Translations under genes and position numbers: made by a program
The notes under the pieces: model-generated
What the model was told of the DNA's origin: nothing
Databases searched by the model: none
What the model saw: only the letters and a program-made list of their open reading frames with translations
Assembly (NCBI GenBank): GCA_030068075.1
Contig: CM057826.1
Location: forward strand, 63,461,312 to 63,525,311
DNA: 64,000 nt
Direction of reading: 5' to 3'
Source: Paguma larvata
Taxonomy: Eukaryota > Chordata > Mammalia > Carnivora > Viverridae
Part shown: in pieces, positions 36,431 to 48,625 of the stretch
Layout: every line of letters starts with the position of its first letter
Position numbering within the stretch: position 1 is the stretch's first letter

Positions 36431-36836
36431 TTGTTAAGATGGGCAGATGGCCATGGATGAGGTCCTCTTTCTTGTAGCCTGGTTTGTTCTGGGTTCTGTC
36501 AATGTGTACAAGGTGTGGAGAAAGAGAAGACTCTTGGATGGCCACCCCTGGACCTTTTTATTCAACCAAGATTACTTAGAAGGGGAAGATATGTGTATGG
36601 AAAATAAAGTTTTCTCTACTATAAACCTCTAGGGAGTATATGACCACATATGTAATGAAAGGAAAATGAAGCATATTCTGTATGCAAATGAATTGCTGAA
36701 GAAGCTAAGAGACAGTGATAACTTCCAAAACCTTATCCAGGCTATTAAATAACCTTAAAGAGGAGGTGATTTTGACACCTGAGATACTTACTTGTATTGT
36801 TTTGCGGTCACATGGAGAAGCTGTGCCAATCAGCTC
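36431..36836. other. Intron sequence after the HAL1/L1 fragment, unrecognised
   Basis: May be further L1-related sequence but I could not match it. A 61-codon ATG frame at 36447-36632 has no recognisable relative and no splice context. Confidence 0.5.
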
Positions 36837-36850
36837 TGAATCCTGTCTCT

Positions 36851-37069
36851 CTTTTTTTTTTTTTTTTTTTAGGTTTGTTTATTTATTTTGAGAGAGGGAG
36901 CAGGCACTCACAAGCAGGGAAAGAGCAAAGAGAGGGAGAGAGAGAATCCCAAATAGGTTCCTGATGTCAGCACAGAGCCCGAGAGAGGGCTCAGTCTCAT
37001 GAACCGTGAGATTAATGACCTGAGCTGAAATCAAGAGTTGAATGCTTAACTGAGCCACTCAGGCACCCC
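36851..37069 (-). mobile_element. CAN-SINE, antisense
   Basis: An 18-T tail, GTTTGTTTATTTATTTTGAG, GATGTCAGCACAGAGCCCGA, and the head GAGCCACTCAGGCACCCC. Flanks TGAATCCTGTCTCT (36837-36850) and AGAATCCCATCTCA (37070-37083) are an imperfect target-site duplication. Confidence 0.94.
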
Positions 37070-37083
37070 AGAATCCCATCTCA

Positions 37084-39649
37084 TTTTTAAGTGGAATTTT
37101 GTCATCGGTCTTAAGTCAGGTACCTGGATTGTTTGAGCCGAATTATGTTCATTTGGTAATAACTTTCCACTGGTATCTGTCTCTGCTTTCTTCTACTCAA
37201 TTAGTGGAGATAAGTATCCTGTGTGTTTTCATAAAGAATTCTTGCCCTAAATACTTTTCTTTCTAAGACTTCCACAGTGCCTCAGTCAGCCACATCTAGA
37301 TAGCTTTCCGTTTTACTTTCTCTAGGACAAAATGTTCAACTGATGCTGGACGGGTCATGGAGGCAGAGAGGGGAGAGCCTTCCTTAGGTGAGGCTTCCTG
37401 CAATAGCATCAGTTACTGACGAGTTCAATGACTCGCTGGTTGACAAACAGATCTCTCTGAAACTCTGTGCTTTGAAACCTCACAATTTCTGGAGAATTCC
37501 TTCTCAATAACTTCTTTTCTTGGAGGCTGCCTAAGAACCACTATGAAATGATAGGGGACACAGAGCTACCACTTACATTTTCTGGGTTAAGGGGGTTTCC
37601 ACCTTCTGCTTGTCTATGCATTTTTGCCCTTGTCAGCTAACTGCCAGACAGAAACTTAATACATTATGGGGCAGGAATGCAGACGAATCGGTACCCACGT
37701 GATGAAACAGCTCTGTTTTCTGTGCATCCTCCTTTAGTCTCCAGAGTTATGACTCCCTGTCTGATGGGAAATTACCTTGTACCATGCTGTGGTTATGCCT
37801 CGCAGAATTTGTCTCTGGAACTTCCCTGTGGATGTACGAAGCTGTGATAAGATGTTTTTTGCTGAAAGCAGATATCCGAGTGAACTTGCAGTAACTCACT
37901 TTCTGTGATTCATTGAGGTCATGGCCAAATGCCCCAACAAAGCAGAAATGCTGCACAGAAGCACCAGACATATTTAAAAGCCAAAGCTTTTAGGGACAGA
38001 CGTTCCCAATACTTTAGTGAAGAGTCAGTTCAGGATACAGAAATCCCAGTGTGGGAGCTAGACACCCATCCTTGACTTTAGAAGACTCCTGTTGGTGTAA
38101 CAATATCACAAGTGATTTGGCAACACTTGGATCCTGACCTTCAAATTTCAAGACTTGTCCTTCAGGCTCCTTTGTGGGCTCAGAACATACACATCAGAAA
38201 TGCTCGCTTATACTGTAACCGCTGACTCCATTAGCAAAGAGGCTAATGCCCATAACATGACTTCTTTTCAGACTTAATAAACAGAGGCAACATAAAGTGT
38301 GTTAGAGATGAATTTTAAAGACCCAAGTAAGATAAATATAAAAGTCATTAAATACCCCCCTGATCTGTATCATATATTATAACATTTTAATGGCGCTTAC
38401 AGCCTACAACATTAACATAAACCTTTTCCTCTCTCCCCAGTATCCGTGGGAGGTGGATAAGGTGCATATGAGCTTTCACAGAATAGATAAGGACACAGGT
38501 GTGGGTGAGGGTAGACAGGCGTTGGGCCCTGAGGTACTTTAGTTACAGGCACACACAAAAAAAAGCAGTGAGCTTCCCGTCATTCATGGGGTTGTGTTTC
38601 ATCAGAAAGTTTTAGGAATGGGGCTTCCCGCCTGAGAGGTGGAAAATTGCATATTGCCCAACCCTACAAGAGAAGGATGATTCCACCATGGGGTAGAACT
38701 AAAGTACGTTGAAGAGGAGGGGGAAAAAATGAAAGAAATAATGGAACCAGGTACATCTTGCAGCTCCATTTGTCCTCGTTCAAAAGAAGTAGTTGCTGGA
38801 AGGAAAGAAAGAAAAGAAATAATGTGGATACCACATTAATTATTTCTTTCCATGAAAACAAGACCTGTCAATGATCTTGTCCTTTGAAATTTTTTTTTTG
38901 CTTTTTATTAAAATTCCTAATTTTATACTGGAGTTGAGATGTGGGGTAGCTACACAGTAGCTATAGCCAAGGTATAGCTAATGTGTCACAGTAGCTATGG
39001 CCAAGGTATCTTGCATATGCCATCCCCAGAAGAAAGTACGTTATTTAACCAAAGTGAAGTTGCATAAATGCTGAGGCAGAATAGAAACGTGTCATTTATG
39101 CCTGTCTCCAAGCAGGGCACTTTGCTGGCCTGGTCTCTGAATTGCCTCTTGCTGCCTGAATAGCTACTATTAAAGAAATGAGGCATTTTGTTTTCCAGAC
39201 AGCCCTCTGATTGTTCCCTACACTCAAACAGGAGTGCCTGGCTGCAGAGCTTTCTATTTTTCTCCTAGGTCATCCCACAGCAGTTCAAAAGGTGATCTGT
39301 CATGGGGAAGAGGGCAAGTCAATGCATTTTAAGAAACCCACTCTTGTTTTTCTCCACAGCCAGAATGTGACCTGCACAGAATATCTGAACTTGAACACAT
39401 TAACCCCCTTGGCTCTGCACCTGAGCAGTTTGACCAGGTCTGAATGAGGGAATTATTTTTTGAGAACAACCTTGAGCTGTTTCTTGGTCCACAACTCAAC
39501 CCCACCTAATTATCTAAGGATGAATGCTCCGTGGTGTGCTTGACTTGGGAAGGTGCGGGGATAGTGTTCCAGGAGATGATGCAAGATGAAGGCTTTGGCA
39601 CATTTAGGTGCAGGAGTGAGTAGTCCTGCAAGAAGTCTTTCAAACAGCC
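37084..39649. other. Unique intron sequence, no gene seen
   Basis: No CAN-SINE; contains the 34 bp-period duplication at 38953. No exon recognised. Confidence 0.6.
38953..39009. repeat. Local tandem duplication, 34 bp period
   Basis: A 23-base segment beginning CACAGTAGCTATAGCC at 38953-38975 recurs at 38987-39009 with one A-to-G change. The period is 34 bp, so one full unit plus 23 bases of a second. It is not part of a repeat I recognise. Confidence 0.9.
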
Positions 39650-40010
39650 CATTAAAAAAAATCGAGGTATAATTGACATATAATGTTTCAGGTATACAAC
39701 ATTATGATTCTATATTTGTATATGTTGCAAAAGGATCAATACCGTGTCTAATTTAACATCCATGATCGCGCATAATTATAGAATTTTTTCTGTTAGGAGA
39801 ACTTTTAAGATCTCTTTCCTTAGCAGCTTTCAAATATGCAATACAGTTTTTGTTAACTACAGTCATCACGCTGTATACTACATCCCCGTACAATTTGCTT
39901 ATGACTGGAAGTTTGTACCTTTGACCCCTTTCACCCATTTCACCCATCTCCTTCTCTCTGTCTGGCAACTACCAGTCTGTTCTCTGCATCTGTAAGCTTG
40001 GTTTGTTTTG
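39650..40010. mobile_element. L1 3' UTR fragment (L1M type)
   Basis: GAGGTATAATTGACATATAA, TTCAGGTATACAACATTATG, TCAAATATGCAATACAGTTT, CTGGAAGTTTGTACCTTTGA and CTGGCAACTACCAGTCTGTT are the landmarks of a widespread L1M 3' UTR segment. Preservation is good enough to recognise it throughout. Strand relative to the L1 consensus is uncertain. Confidence 0.65.
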
Positions 40011-43000
40011 TTTTCCCCAAAGGGCCCACTCTTTTTTTTTTTTTAAACCTACAGTGTTAACTCTCATCATAGTTACTTCCTTATATTCCTTTCTCCTTCT
40101 GGATTTCTTGGCTTCCTTCAAAATTAATGGCCGCTTCTTTGTATATGGCATGTCAATTTCATTTCTCCTTTCCCCCTGTCTTTCGGATTGAATTCCTTCT
40201 CCTTGTCTCTCTTCCCTCCTTACCTACAAAAGAGCAAGAGCAATGCAAATCAGTATCTCTTCCTCCCCACCAGGCATCTGGGATAGTGACAGTTCCAAAA
40301 TCTCTATACCTGAAGGACTCAGGATACTCTGGGGCAGGGGTTTGGGGAGGGGGGCACAGAGGTCTTGCCTTGTCTGTTTTCTTAGCCAACACAATCTCTA
40401 CCTGGATTGATTGCTTCTATTAGATACCTGCAGGAGAGCTGGCGGGTATTGTGGAGGCTGAAGCCTGCCTAAGCTATTGTTACTAGTCTAGCCCAAATTG
40501 AAGGGATCTTTGCTTTACAGACTTTAAGGGGTAAAATGCAGTACATGGAATTAGCATTGCCCAGTCCTTTGTCACTGCCTTACTCTCCCCTACTCACCTC
40601 CAGTCTGTTTCCCGTCTTCTTCCCCGCCCCCAGTCACTAAGAGGGCTTAATAAAAAACCACAGACATAACCGAAAGGCATGGGTTGCTATGGCCTTCACC
40701 CTATTCAGACTTGTAGATTGAGAATTCCATAAACCGCAAGAGTTTTGTGCACATGGTATATTCTGGAATTTGAACTCACCATAGGAGAGGTCTGGTTTAC
40801 ATTATCATCTTTCATAGCATAGATTATCATTCTGTATCTCTACCAGTGTATTTCTGTGGAAATTATTTAATTTACGGGGCATGGCTAATCTTTTTTAAAA
40901 GTTTTTTTTTTTAAAGTACATGAGTAAATGGTGTTTTTATCCATAAAATGTAGTGGGAAAAAGAAATGCAAGTATGTTTTTTCAGAAGGTTCCAAAGAAC
41001 AGATCATGTAAAGCACTGGTCTGAATGGATATGAAGCTACTCTTAACATCTGGAACTTACTAAGAAAAAAGAACACATTGTCAGCAAGATGGTAATACTC
41101 CACATTTAAGTTATCAATTCCTTAAGGCTCCCTAGCTGCCATGTTGATGCGAGCATGTACTGCACTCTGTAAGCTCCAGATAGGCTTGCTGGGGCATGTC
41201 CATGGTTTAACGCGCCAAGCTATGTGAAATGACTGAAGAAAAGTCAGCTTAACCTTGTTGCTTTACAAGGACACTCTCAGGCTCTGTGTGTCCTCAGGAA
41301 ATGATGTGACATGTTCCCAATTTTTGTGGACATAAATCTGTTGCCTAAAACAATATAAAAATCTGGAATGAGGTGGGTTAGCTTTGTAATTTTAAAAGTT
41401 TTGAGACAGTTAGGCAATCTTTAAATAATTTGTTTCTTTTAAGAAGGTAAGCGAAAGGGCAAAATGATACCACACATTAGGTGTGCCTACCCTAGGAGAG
41501 ATTGTTTTAAAGGTGTGAAGGAGATTCCATCTCTTTCATTGCCATTTAAGGTGGAAGTTCTCTGTACCTTTTTCGCCCTGTCATTTCCGGAGGAGGGGGG
41601 AAGCTGTTCCTTGATGTATCAATCACTTTAAATATCCAGTTCTGTTTCAGTCAGGTGCCTGTCGCCCCTGCAGGTATGTAAATACCATAGTTCTCTGGCC
41701 ACAGCGCACCAGTCTTGTGTTCCTGTAAACTCTGTTCTGTTAGCAATCACTATCACTAGGGATTTTAAAAAACCCAGAGAACAAACAAAAGGCTTACTTT
41801 GAGTCGCCTGTGCCTCCCTTGAAATAACCTCTGTTTTTCTTTGCCACATGAAAAGAAATGTCCTCCATAATTGCTCTGTGTGTTGACTCACCTTTTTTGC
41901 CCCAGCTCAACTCTTGGTGTAAAACGAGAGAATCATCAGACTGGAATGAATTCCAGGAGGCCGTAGACTAAACTCCCAGGCAGGACTGCACCCACATTAG
42001 CCCAGAGAGCGGAGGCTCGCCCCTGTCTTGAAAGGTTTTCTGGGAGTGGAATTCCACAGCCATTGTGGCACCTTCTAAGACCTAACAAGCTTAAGTGTCA
42101 GGAGAGACTTCAGGAGCAAACCCGAATCCTCATGCTGGAATGTAAATTCTTTATCTTGGGCTGTGCACACGCTGGGGACTCCCCACCTAGGAGTTCCATC
42201 ATTTGCCTCTCAGCCAGTGCTAATTTGCCTTCATCCTTCTTGCCTCAGAGCTAAACAATCCCATTTCACATTGTGATATTTTTCTGGGAGCCCAGAATGA
42301 AACTCACTATTTTTTATAAAATGATACCCTGGGTTGAGATTGATGGGAAGATTATCTCACAGTGTTTGTGGTTTTGTAATCCTGTTCGTCCATCTCAGAA
42401 TGGTGTAATAGCATCAACACCGTTTCAGAATTAGCATTTCAGGATTTTGAGTGCACAGGGCAGTGCGTGCCAGCCTCTAAGGAGATCGCGTCTAAGTATC
42501 AGGCAAAATCTTGCTCACCATTTTTTCCCACCCCTGCGTTTAGTCCTATGCCTCATGACTGACGGTGTCAACTTCTTTAGCATTGAGGCTACACTTTAAT
42601 AGTTGGGGTAAATCTGGGGTTTCGTATTGTTGAAACCGCAGTATTTCTAGTCGCTGCCAGATTTAGGCTTTCCTTTGACACTTTCATCGAGATTGGAAAT
42701 GTTTCATTTGTAAACTGCCTAGGAATCTCTAATACGTTTTCTGCTCACTGCCTTCCTGCTCTCAGGAAACAAAATAAGGCAGTTTTAGGGAATTTTTGTT
42801 CATTTACTAGTGCTCTGCCTATAAGGTAAGTAAGGGGCGGGGAGGAAGTAAACATTGCAAGAAAAGCAAGGGTTAGACGTCCCCTTGTTTGGCTGTGGGT
42901 GTTTGAACTCATGATCAGGCCAAACTTCTTGGACTTGGGAAAATATGCAGTTTGTCCCTGACAAGCACAGGAGGAATGTAGTTTGCAAGTGAGCCTATGC

Positions 43001-44224
43001 GATGGGAAGAAAGCGATGCCCTATCCAAAATATGTGAGAAAAGAATGCCTTACCTCTAGGAGGCCCTGTGCTAAAGCTCCCCACCTCCCAGGCAACCAAA
43101 TGGTTTGTCTCTGTCCCCGTCATTGAGCTAAGTCCAGAAGCCTGTTTGGATTTGTTGCGAGCCACGCCTTACAGGCCGAGAGACGGTGCCTTCTTCACTG
43201 GGGGTCCCCTTTCCTTTGAGAAAGTCAGAAACGACTCATAGTATCTGTGCCCGAAAGAACATGGTTTTCATCAGCCCTCTGGTGTGGCCGCCTCTTTATC
43301 CTTTGTGCTGCTTCGCTACCAGGTTATTACAGAAGCCCCAGGAAAGCGGAAGCGCGGAGATGGGCCCTGCCGCGGGAGATCTCGGGAGATCTCACGTTGT
43401 CCTTAATTCCCTACCTGCCGTCAGTGAGTTCTGCCACGACTCCTGCTGCAACTTATTTATTTCAGAGTTAGTCTGTGAAACAGAGGGGCCAGGAAAGGGG
43501 AATAAACCAGTAAGAAAATCGTCCAGGCATATGTGATGAAATGTGTTCCTTGTACGGAGAGGGGGGAAAAAAGGAGGCTTTGTTTATTAAAATAACGCCA
43601 AGCTGTGAGGTACCTGTTGGAATTCCTATTGTGTCCTGATTTCTAGAGGCAAAGGAGGAGGGTAGGGTGCCTTTGAGGGATGAGGGCTCTTTACAGGAAA
43701 GGAACAGGAATGCTGTCAAGCTGGACACAAACCACAGTGTTTCACACTGGTGGCTCACTGCTTGTGTCAGAGCTTTAAGCTGCAGTCCTGACATCGGTGA
43801 TTTGGCAAGGGATTGTGCAACCCTCACCAGCCCCAGCCAGGCTAGTGCTGGCAGATCAGGTAGGGGGCACTCCCGCCTTGGTGGACTCATGGCTCCCTTG
43901 CATGCACGGGGTCTGTTTGGTTTGTTTTGCCCTTCTCCTACCCTGTAGCTCCTTCCCTACAGTGCTGCGCACAGTCAAAGCAAGTACTGGGGATCTCGCC
44001 GAAACTCCCTCCAGGTACCAGTGGCTTTTCCAGTTTGTGCGGCACCGCTGTAAACCACCTGGTGCTGGGCGCCATCCAGCTCTGCAGTCTTGACGACTCC
44101 GATCCTCTCTCTTGGCCCACGTCAGATCGCGGGATCTGGGAATGCGCGACCCTGGATACCCATGGTAGATGAGGTGCAGTAATGGTAAATGGGATAAGTC
44201 AACTTGGGAGTTTGGGGCTTCAAG
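40011..44224. other. Unique intron sequence with two small CpG clusters
   Basis: CpG dinucleotides concentrate at about 43150-43440 (for example GAAGCGCGGAGATGGGCC and CCGCGGGAGATCTCGGGAGA) and 43980-44165 (for example CAGATCGCGGGATCTGGGAA). Neither is long enough to call a CpG island by eye. No exon recognised. Confidence 0.5.
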
Positions 44225-44350
44225 TACTAGAGAAACTGAACTTCGGTTTTGTTCTCTGCAGAATGAGGTAATAATAGCTTCTATCTTGTTGGGTGAGAAT
44301 TCAGTGAAACCGGTATAAGGCAGTTGGCATGGTCTCTGGCTCATAGGAAG
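44225..44350 (+). mobile_element. MIR-family SINE remnant
   Basis: AATGAGGTAATAATAGCTTC, TTGGGTGAGAATTCAGTGAA and GGCAGTTGGCATGGTCTCTG correspond to the MIR centre and right end. Confidence 0.5.
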
Positions 44351-44529
44351 TGTGCTGGCTAGAATTCATCTGGAGTGTTTTGCTTGGTTCTAAGTAGTAC
44401 TTATCAAAAGGAACATAGACCTGCTGGAGGGAGCACAGAGGGATAGAGAATTGTTCCAGAGATTTGATGACTTGGAGGGGATGTTAACATTAACGGTGAA
44501 TTACCTAGAGAGTTTGATATGGTAAACAC

Positions 44530-44690
44530 AATGTTTCAAATAAGCTATTTTAAGTATATTTGCATGTAGAAAAATATCTGAGTGAGTATAAAAATATATT
44601 TGTGAGTGATGCGATCTCTAGGTGGTGGGACTAAGGATAATGTAAGTTCTATCTAAATTTTCTAGTTTTCTAAATTTATCCATTTAATAA
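44530..44690. mobile_element. Possible small L1/HAL1-like remnant
   Basis: AATATCTGAGTGAGTATAAA and CTCTAGGTGGTGGGACTAAG recall the 3' part of HAL1. It is short and AT-rich, so the call is weak. Confidence 0.25.
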
Positions 44691-44879
44691 ATATTGTCTG
44701 AAGTTCCATCATGGGCCCAGCTTAGTTCATCTCACGCATTGGCTCTATCCCTGGTGTCTTGACTTGTGTGACTCCTGGGAACTCATAGTCTCACGAGGGA
44801 AATGGGTCAGCAAAAAACCTCCATGATATATTGTCAGGTACTAATAAGTGGTGTGATAATAAAGAGGAGTAAAAGGGTA

Positions 44880-44970
44880 GATGGGGGGTGGGCGGAAGGA
44901 AAACTCGTTCCAGGTAGTTGGTGGGGACAGGTGGAATGAACCGAGGGAATGAACAGACATGCGTGAAAAA
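44880..44970 (+). mobile_element. Fragment of the same unassigned repeat (weak)
   Basis: CTCGTTCCAGGTAGTTGGTG and GGGAATGAACAGACATGCGT resemble the GGCATTCCAGGCAGAGGGAA section of that repeat. Preceding sequence (ATATTGTCAGGTACTAATAA) fits too. Confidence 0.3.
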
Positions 44971-44973
44971 ACA

Positions 44974-44995
44974 AATATATATATAATATATATAT
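44974..44995. repeat. (AT)n tract
   Basis: ATATATATATAATATATATA, with one AA break; AT-only for about 22 bases. Confidence 0.9.
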
Positions 44996-45549
44996 TTCTG
45001 TTTTGTTGGCAGCATAGTGTATTATGCATATTGTGCAATCTACTCACCTAATTTTTTGTTTTTCTTCCATCAGGAACAGATTTTTGTCCACATCTGTTCA
45101 CAGTAACTTGAGTCTTTTTACCAGTCAGATGTATATTCATGAAAATTCATTTTGGGGTCACTGTATCGATCCCACTTGGTTCTTGGTCATCTCTTACCTT
45201 GCGACAGGAGGAGCCAGGAAGTCAGGAGGAACACCCTGGGTGTGAAGCTAGCTCGGTTTCTAGGCTGCTAAGGATTAATGTGTGTTTGCCTGCTTTTCTG
45301 CAGGACCGGCCCGGTGCAGGAGCAGCGGATTCAGTTGCACAAGTGGAAATCAAAGTGTAGATTACTGTGATTAATGTGTCCTAGGCCTCAGCGTGATGAG
45401 TCATTCTGATTGCTTAATCAGGGTTTGTGAAAACAAAAAGGTAGGATAGTAACCATCACTGTTTTCAAGGCCCAATTTGATCTTAACGCTTCGTAGCAAG
45501 CTCAGTGCGTGGCCTGATGATCATGATAACGAAGATGATGATGGTCATC

Positions 45550-45745
45550 GTGGCTCACGTTTGGCCAGGCAGCATTGTGGTTCGGTGATCGACTTACAGA
45601 ATGTTCATTTAATCTTTACAACTCTTTACAACTCTCTGGTTGGGTTTGGTTTCCATTTTACAGGGTGAGTAAACTGAGGCTTGGAAAATTGTAAAAATTT
45701 ACCCAAGGCTGAACGGGTACTCAGGTCTGGGTTTTTATTTGTCGT
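45550..45745 (+). mobile_element. MIR-family SINE with a 10 bp internal tandem duplication
   Basis: AATGTTCATTTAATCTTTAC, TTCCATTTTACAGGGTGAGT, AACTGAGGCTTGGAAAATTG and ACCCAAGGCTGAACGGGTAC match MIRb. CTTTACAACT is repeated head-to-tail at 45614-45633, a small local duplication absent from the family. Confidence 0.7.
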
Positions 45746-46193
45746 TGTTTGCGTAAAGCCTTGTATTTAATCATGAAAGTTTTTTTGCCATAGTTTTCTC
45801 TTCCTGCTTCTCCTTCTCCCATTTTCTTCCTTTTCAAAGGGACAAGATAATCCTGGTTGGGGCTGGTATTGGCTAGGTTGTGCGATTCAGAAAGGAGACA
45901 GGGTTCAGACCTTTTCTCTGTAGCTGAACACACTGTTCTCTGAACAATCAGCAGGACCCCTGATGGGAGAGAACATTTGAGCAGATTTGAAATGTGTGTC
46001 TCCTCCTCTCTCCTGGTGCTTTGGATTAGATGTAACAGTGAGTGTAAAATGGCCCATCCATCAGCAGCCTGTGGTGAGGAGGGAGAAGTCTGTCTTCTCC
46101 TGCCTGTGCCTTCGCTGAAATGAGAACTGGTTTACAGCATCAAACATTTTAAAGGGATTTTTCTTTAAATGTAGTGCATAGTAAAGCATTTTA

Positions 46194-46398
46194 GAAAAAA
46201 ATTTTAAATGTGTATTTTTAAGAGAGAGAGAGAGAGAGTGGGGGAAGGACAGAGAGAGACGAGACCCAGAATCCGAAGCAGGAGCCAAGCTCTGAGCTGT
46301 CGGCCCAGAGCCCAATACGGGGCTTAAACCCACAAACCATGAGATCATGTCCCCAGCTGAAGTCAAACACTTACCTGACTAAGCCACCCAGGCACCCC
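46194..46398 (-). mobile_element. CAN-SINE, antisense
   Basis: Tail AAAATTTTAAATGTGTATTT, (GA)n, GAATCCGAAGCAGGAGCCAA, head AAGCCACCCAGGCACCCC. Flanks resemble each other (CATAGTAAAGCATTTTA and CTCAGTAAATTTAATAG), but the duplication is poor, in keeping with an older copy. Confidence 0.93.
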
Positions 46399-47391
46399 TC
46401 AGTAAATTTAATAGTTAGGGATGCCTTTAAAAATGACTGTATTGAATATTTCAGTAGTCGACATCTTAGCTGTCCCCTGTGCTTTAATGAAAAGTCTGAA
46501 AGCACATGCCTCGAGTTTTGTATACTCGTGAAGTTCGCATGTATATATATGTGTGTTAATGTTATATGTATAAGTGTGTATCTGCATATGTATTCAGAAA
46601 TCTAAATCTTTAGTAGTTTTTCCAAAGAAAAGAACAGTCCAGTAAAGAACACGGTCCCTCCAAAGCAGTTCAACTATTGCTGTAAACATACCTTGTCCTT
46701 TGCCGATCTGCAGTTTATTGACTGTTTCAGCATTAAAGGTACTTGGTTTCCCTGGAATGGGGAATTCAATACCTGCTAAATTGGATCAGCATAAAAATTT
46801 ATGAACAATGCAGGCCTTATCAGGGAACCCTTTTACTCCTGTTCATAGAATTCTCTGTGGGAGTTGCTGCCTCATGGATCACATCAGTATTTAGTGCACG
46901 CTCAAATCTTCACGTCCTCTGATTAACAGGATTTAATTGTTACGCCTTCATCTCCTTCACGATGTGTCATTAGGATGCAGCACGCCTTGAAATTTAAATG
47001 GGTGCTGCCAGTTTATTGCAGTGTCTTTATTTTGTCTGTGTTTCTTTCCAAATATCCTCGTATATACATGTAATTTTGGTTTTCTTGAAAATAAAATAAT
47101 GCTACAAAAAGTAAGAATTTGTTAGCAGAAAGTAGTAAGTGACTGACTTTGGCAACTATTGTACTATAATATTTGTTTAGCAAATTTTTAAAAATCTCGT
47201 AAGATTTTTTTAATTTAGTAAATTTAAATCTTAATAGATTTTTTTAATTTATCATTTTCTTTTTCAAACGAAAGGTTTCACCTATTACTGAACCAACCCA
47301 CCAGTGTGAAAGCACAGGAACAGAATTCCAGTAAAAATGTCCAGTTGCTCAGGTGGTAATGATACTTAACAGAGCGCTAGGTATGAGGGAA
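46399..47391. other. AT-rich intron sequence, no gene seen
   Basis: Contains alternating TATATATATGTGTG-type text near 46540-46590, and AT-rich text at 47160-47260. No repeat family recognised. Confidence 0.6.
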
Positions 47392-47505
47392 TGAGCTTGA
47401 TAGAGCATGAATATGCGCGCCATCTCGCGTGAGCTTGATAAAGTCTGAACATAGGCGCAATCTCGCGTGACCTGGATAGGGCGTGCATACGTGCGCCATC
47501 TCCTT
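47392..47505. repeat. CpG-rich minisatellite, 38 bp x 3
   Basis: Three consecutive 38 bp units start at 47392, 47430 and 47468. Each opens with TGAGCTTGAT or TGACCTGGAT and carries GCGCCATCTC or a mutated form (GCGCAATCTC in unit 2). Units 1 and 3 contain the core AGATGGCG on the minus strand, which fits the YY1 consensus. There are about 10 CpGs in 114 bp in an otherwise CpG-poor, AT-rich neighbourhood. No fourth unit is seen on either side. Confidence 0.93.
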
Positions 47506-48079
47506 GTGATGCCTTCTAGACCCAGCTTGGTTTTTCTCCCGTGCCTGTTCCTGGAGCTCTACCTGATTTTATCACCAGTTTTCATCCAGATCCACTATGG
47601 GATGACTGGGGTGGGGGTGGGGGGTTCTGCTTTTATTTCCTGGCCAGGAATCTCTGGATCCTGAGAGTGGTGAGAATACACAGTGAGGAACAGTTAACTG
47701 CACACACCACAATAATGAAGTTAAGAAGAGGGAGCTCAATTTTTTTATTTTTAAGATCAGTAAAAGTAACCTTTTCTCCCATGTTCTGTTTATTTAGCTT
47801 TTCACCTACACTGCAGTATTTTCCTCTTGACCTTGTAGGGTGTGGAAACAGCTGGAGATTAATTTCTCTCTGATAACTTCCTGGGTCTGATATCCACTGA
47901 ATGGTCGTCTATTTCTCAGTGTTGGAAGTTTTAAAGAATTGATGTCCCTTTGCCCATGCTAATTTTGCAATTCTGCTTTCCCCTCTTATAAAAAGAACTC
48001 TCTATCTGAGACCTTATCTTCTCAACAGTTTTATGGGTGTCTGGGAGGATCTCAGAAGCTAGGATAGTCTGTTGCAAAT
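47506..48079. other. Unique intron sequence, no gene seen
   Basis: No repeat or exon recognised; a short G-rich run lies near 47612-47625. Confidence 0.6.
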
Positions 48080-48310
48080 CAGGAGGCATGGCAGTTGTGA
48101 GCCGGGCTCCGGGATTAGACAGACCTGGGCTTTCATTCTAGCCCTGCCACTTCCTAGTTTGACAAGATGCTGAAGTTCTAAGCCTCAATTTTGACCTCTT
48201 TAGATTGGGGCTAACAACAAAGCATACTCATGGCAATGTGAAGAATGATTGAGAAGGTGAGTGTTACATGCTTAGTGTAACAACTAGCACATAGTAAGTA
48301 CCCACGTGTT
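48080..48310 (+). mobile_element. MIR-family SINE, sense, nearly full length
   Basis: GATTAGACAGACCTGGGCTT, AGCCCTGCCACTTCCTAGTT, AAGCCTCAATTTTGACCTCT, TTGGGGCTAACAACAAAGCA and CTAGCACATAGTAAGTACCC give the 5', core and 3' parts of MIR in order. Confidence 0.8.
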
Positions 48311-48625
48311 AGTTATGACGTGATGTATTTTTACAGAAGCATATGTTCAGATGGGGTAGGATGGAGGATTTCTTCAAAGCTGGCGTGCCCAATCTTGGAC
48401 ACCTCCCCTTTTTGAGAGCCGTCTCCCTGACCATTTATTTGAGACAAAGAAAGAGTGGCTTTAGGTGTGACCGCCTTCACGGTTAGTACCTGGGCCCTGC
48501 TTTGTTATTTGGCACCATCACCTATGTCAAGCACCCTTGGAGGGGGTCAGTTTTTCTTCTACGAATGATGCTCTCAGGCTACCATGTTGAAGAGGCCTTA
48601 AATGTTGTTTTTAACAACTGAATTT

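Noticed and set aside
36447..36632. 61-codon ATG frame next to a HAL1/L1 fragment
   Set aside because: No relative recognised and no splice context; adjacent to decayed retrotransposon sequence.
45301..45360. Possible exon after CTGCTTTTCTGCAG (acceptor-like)
   Set aside because: The following frame reaches a stop within 60 bases and no donor or family match is present.
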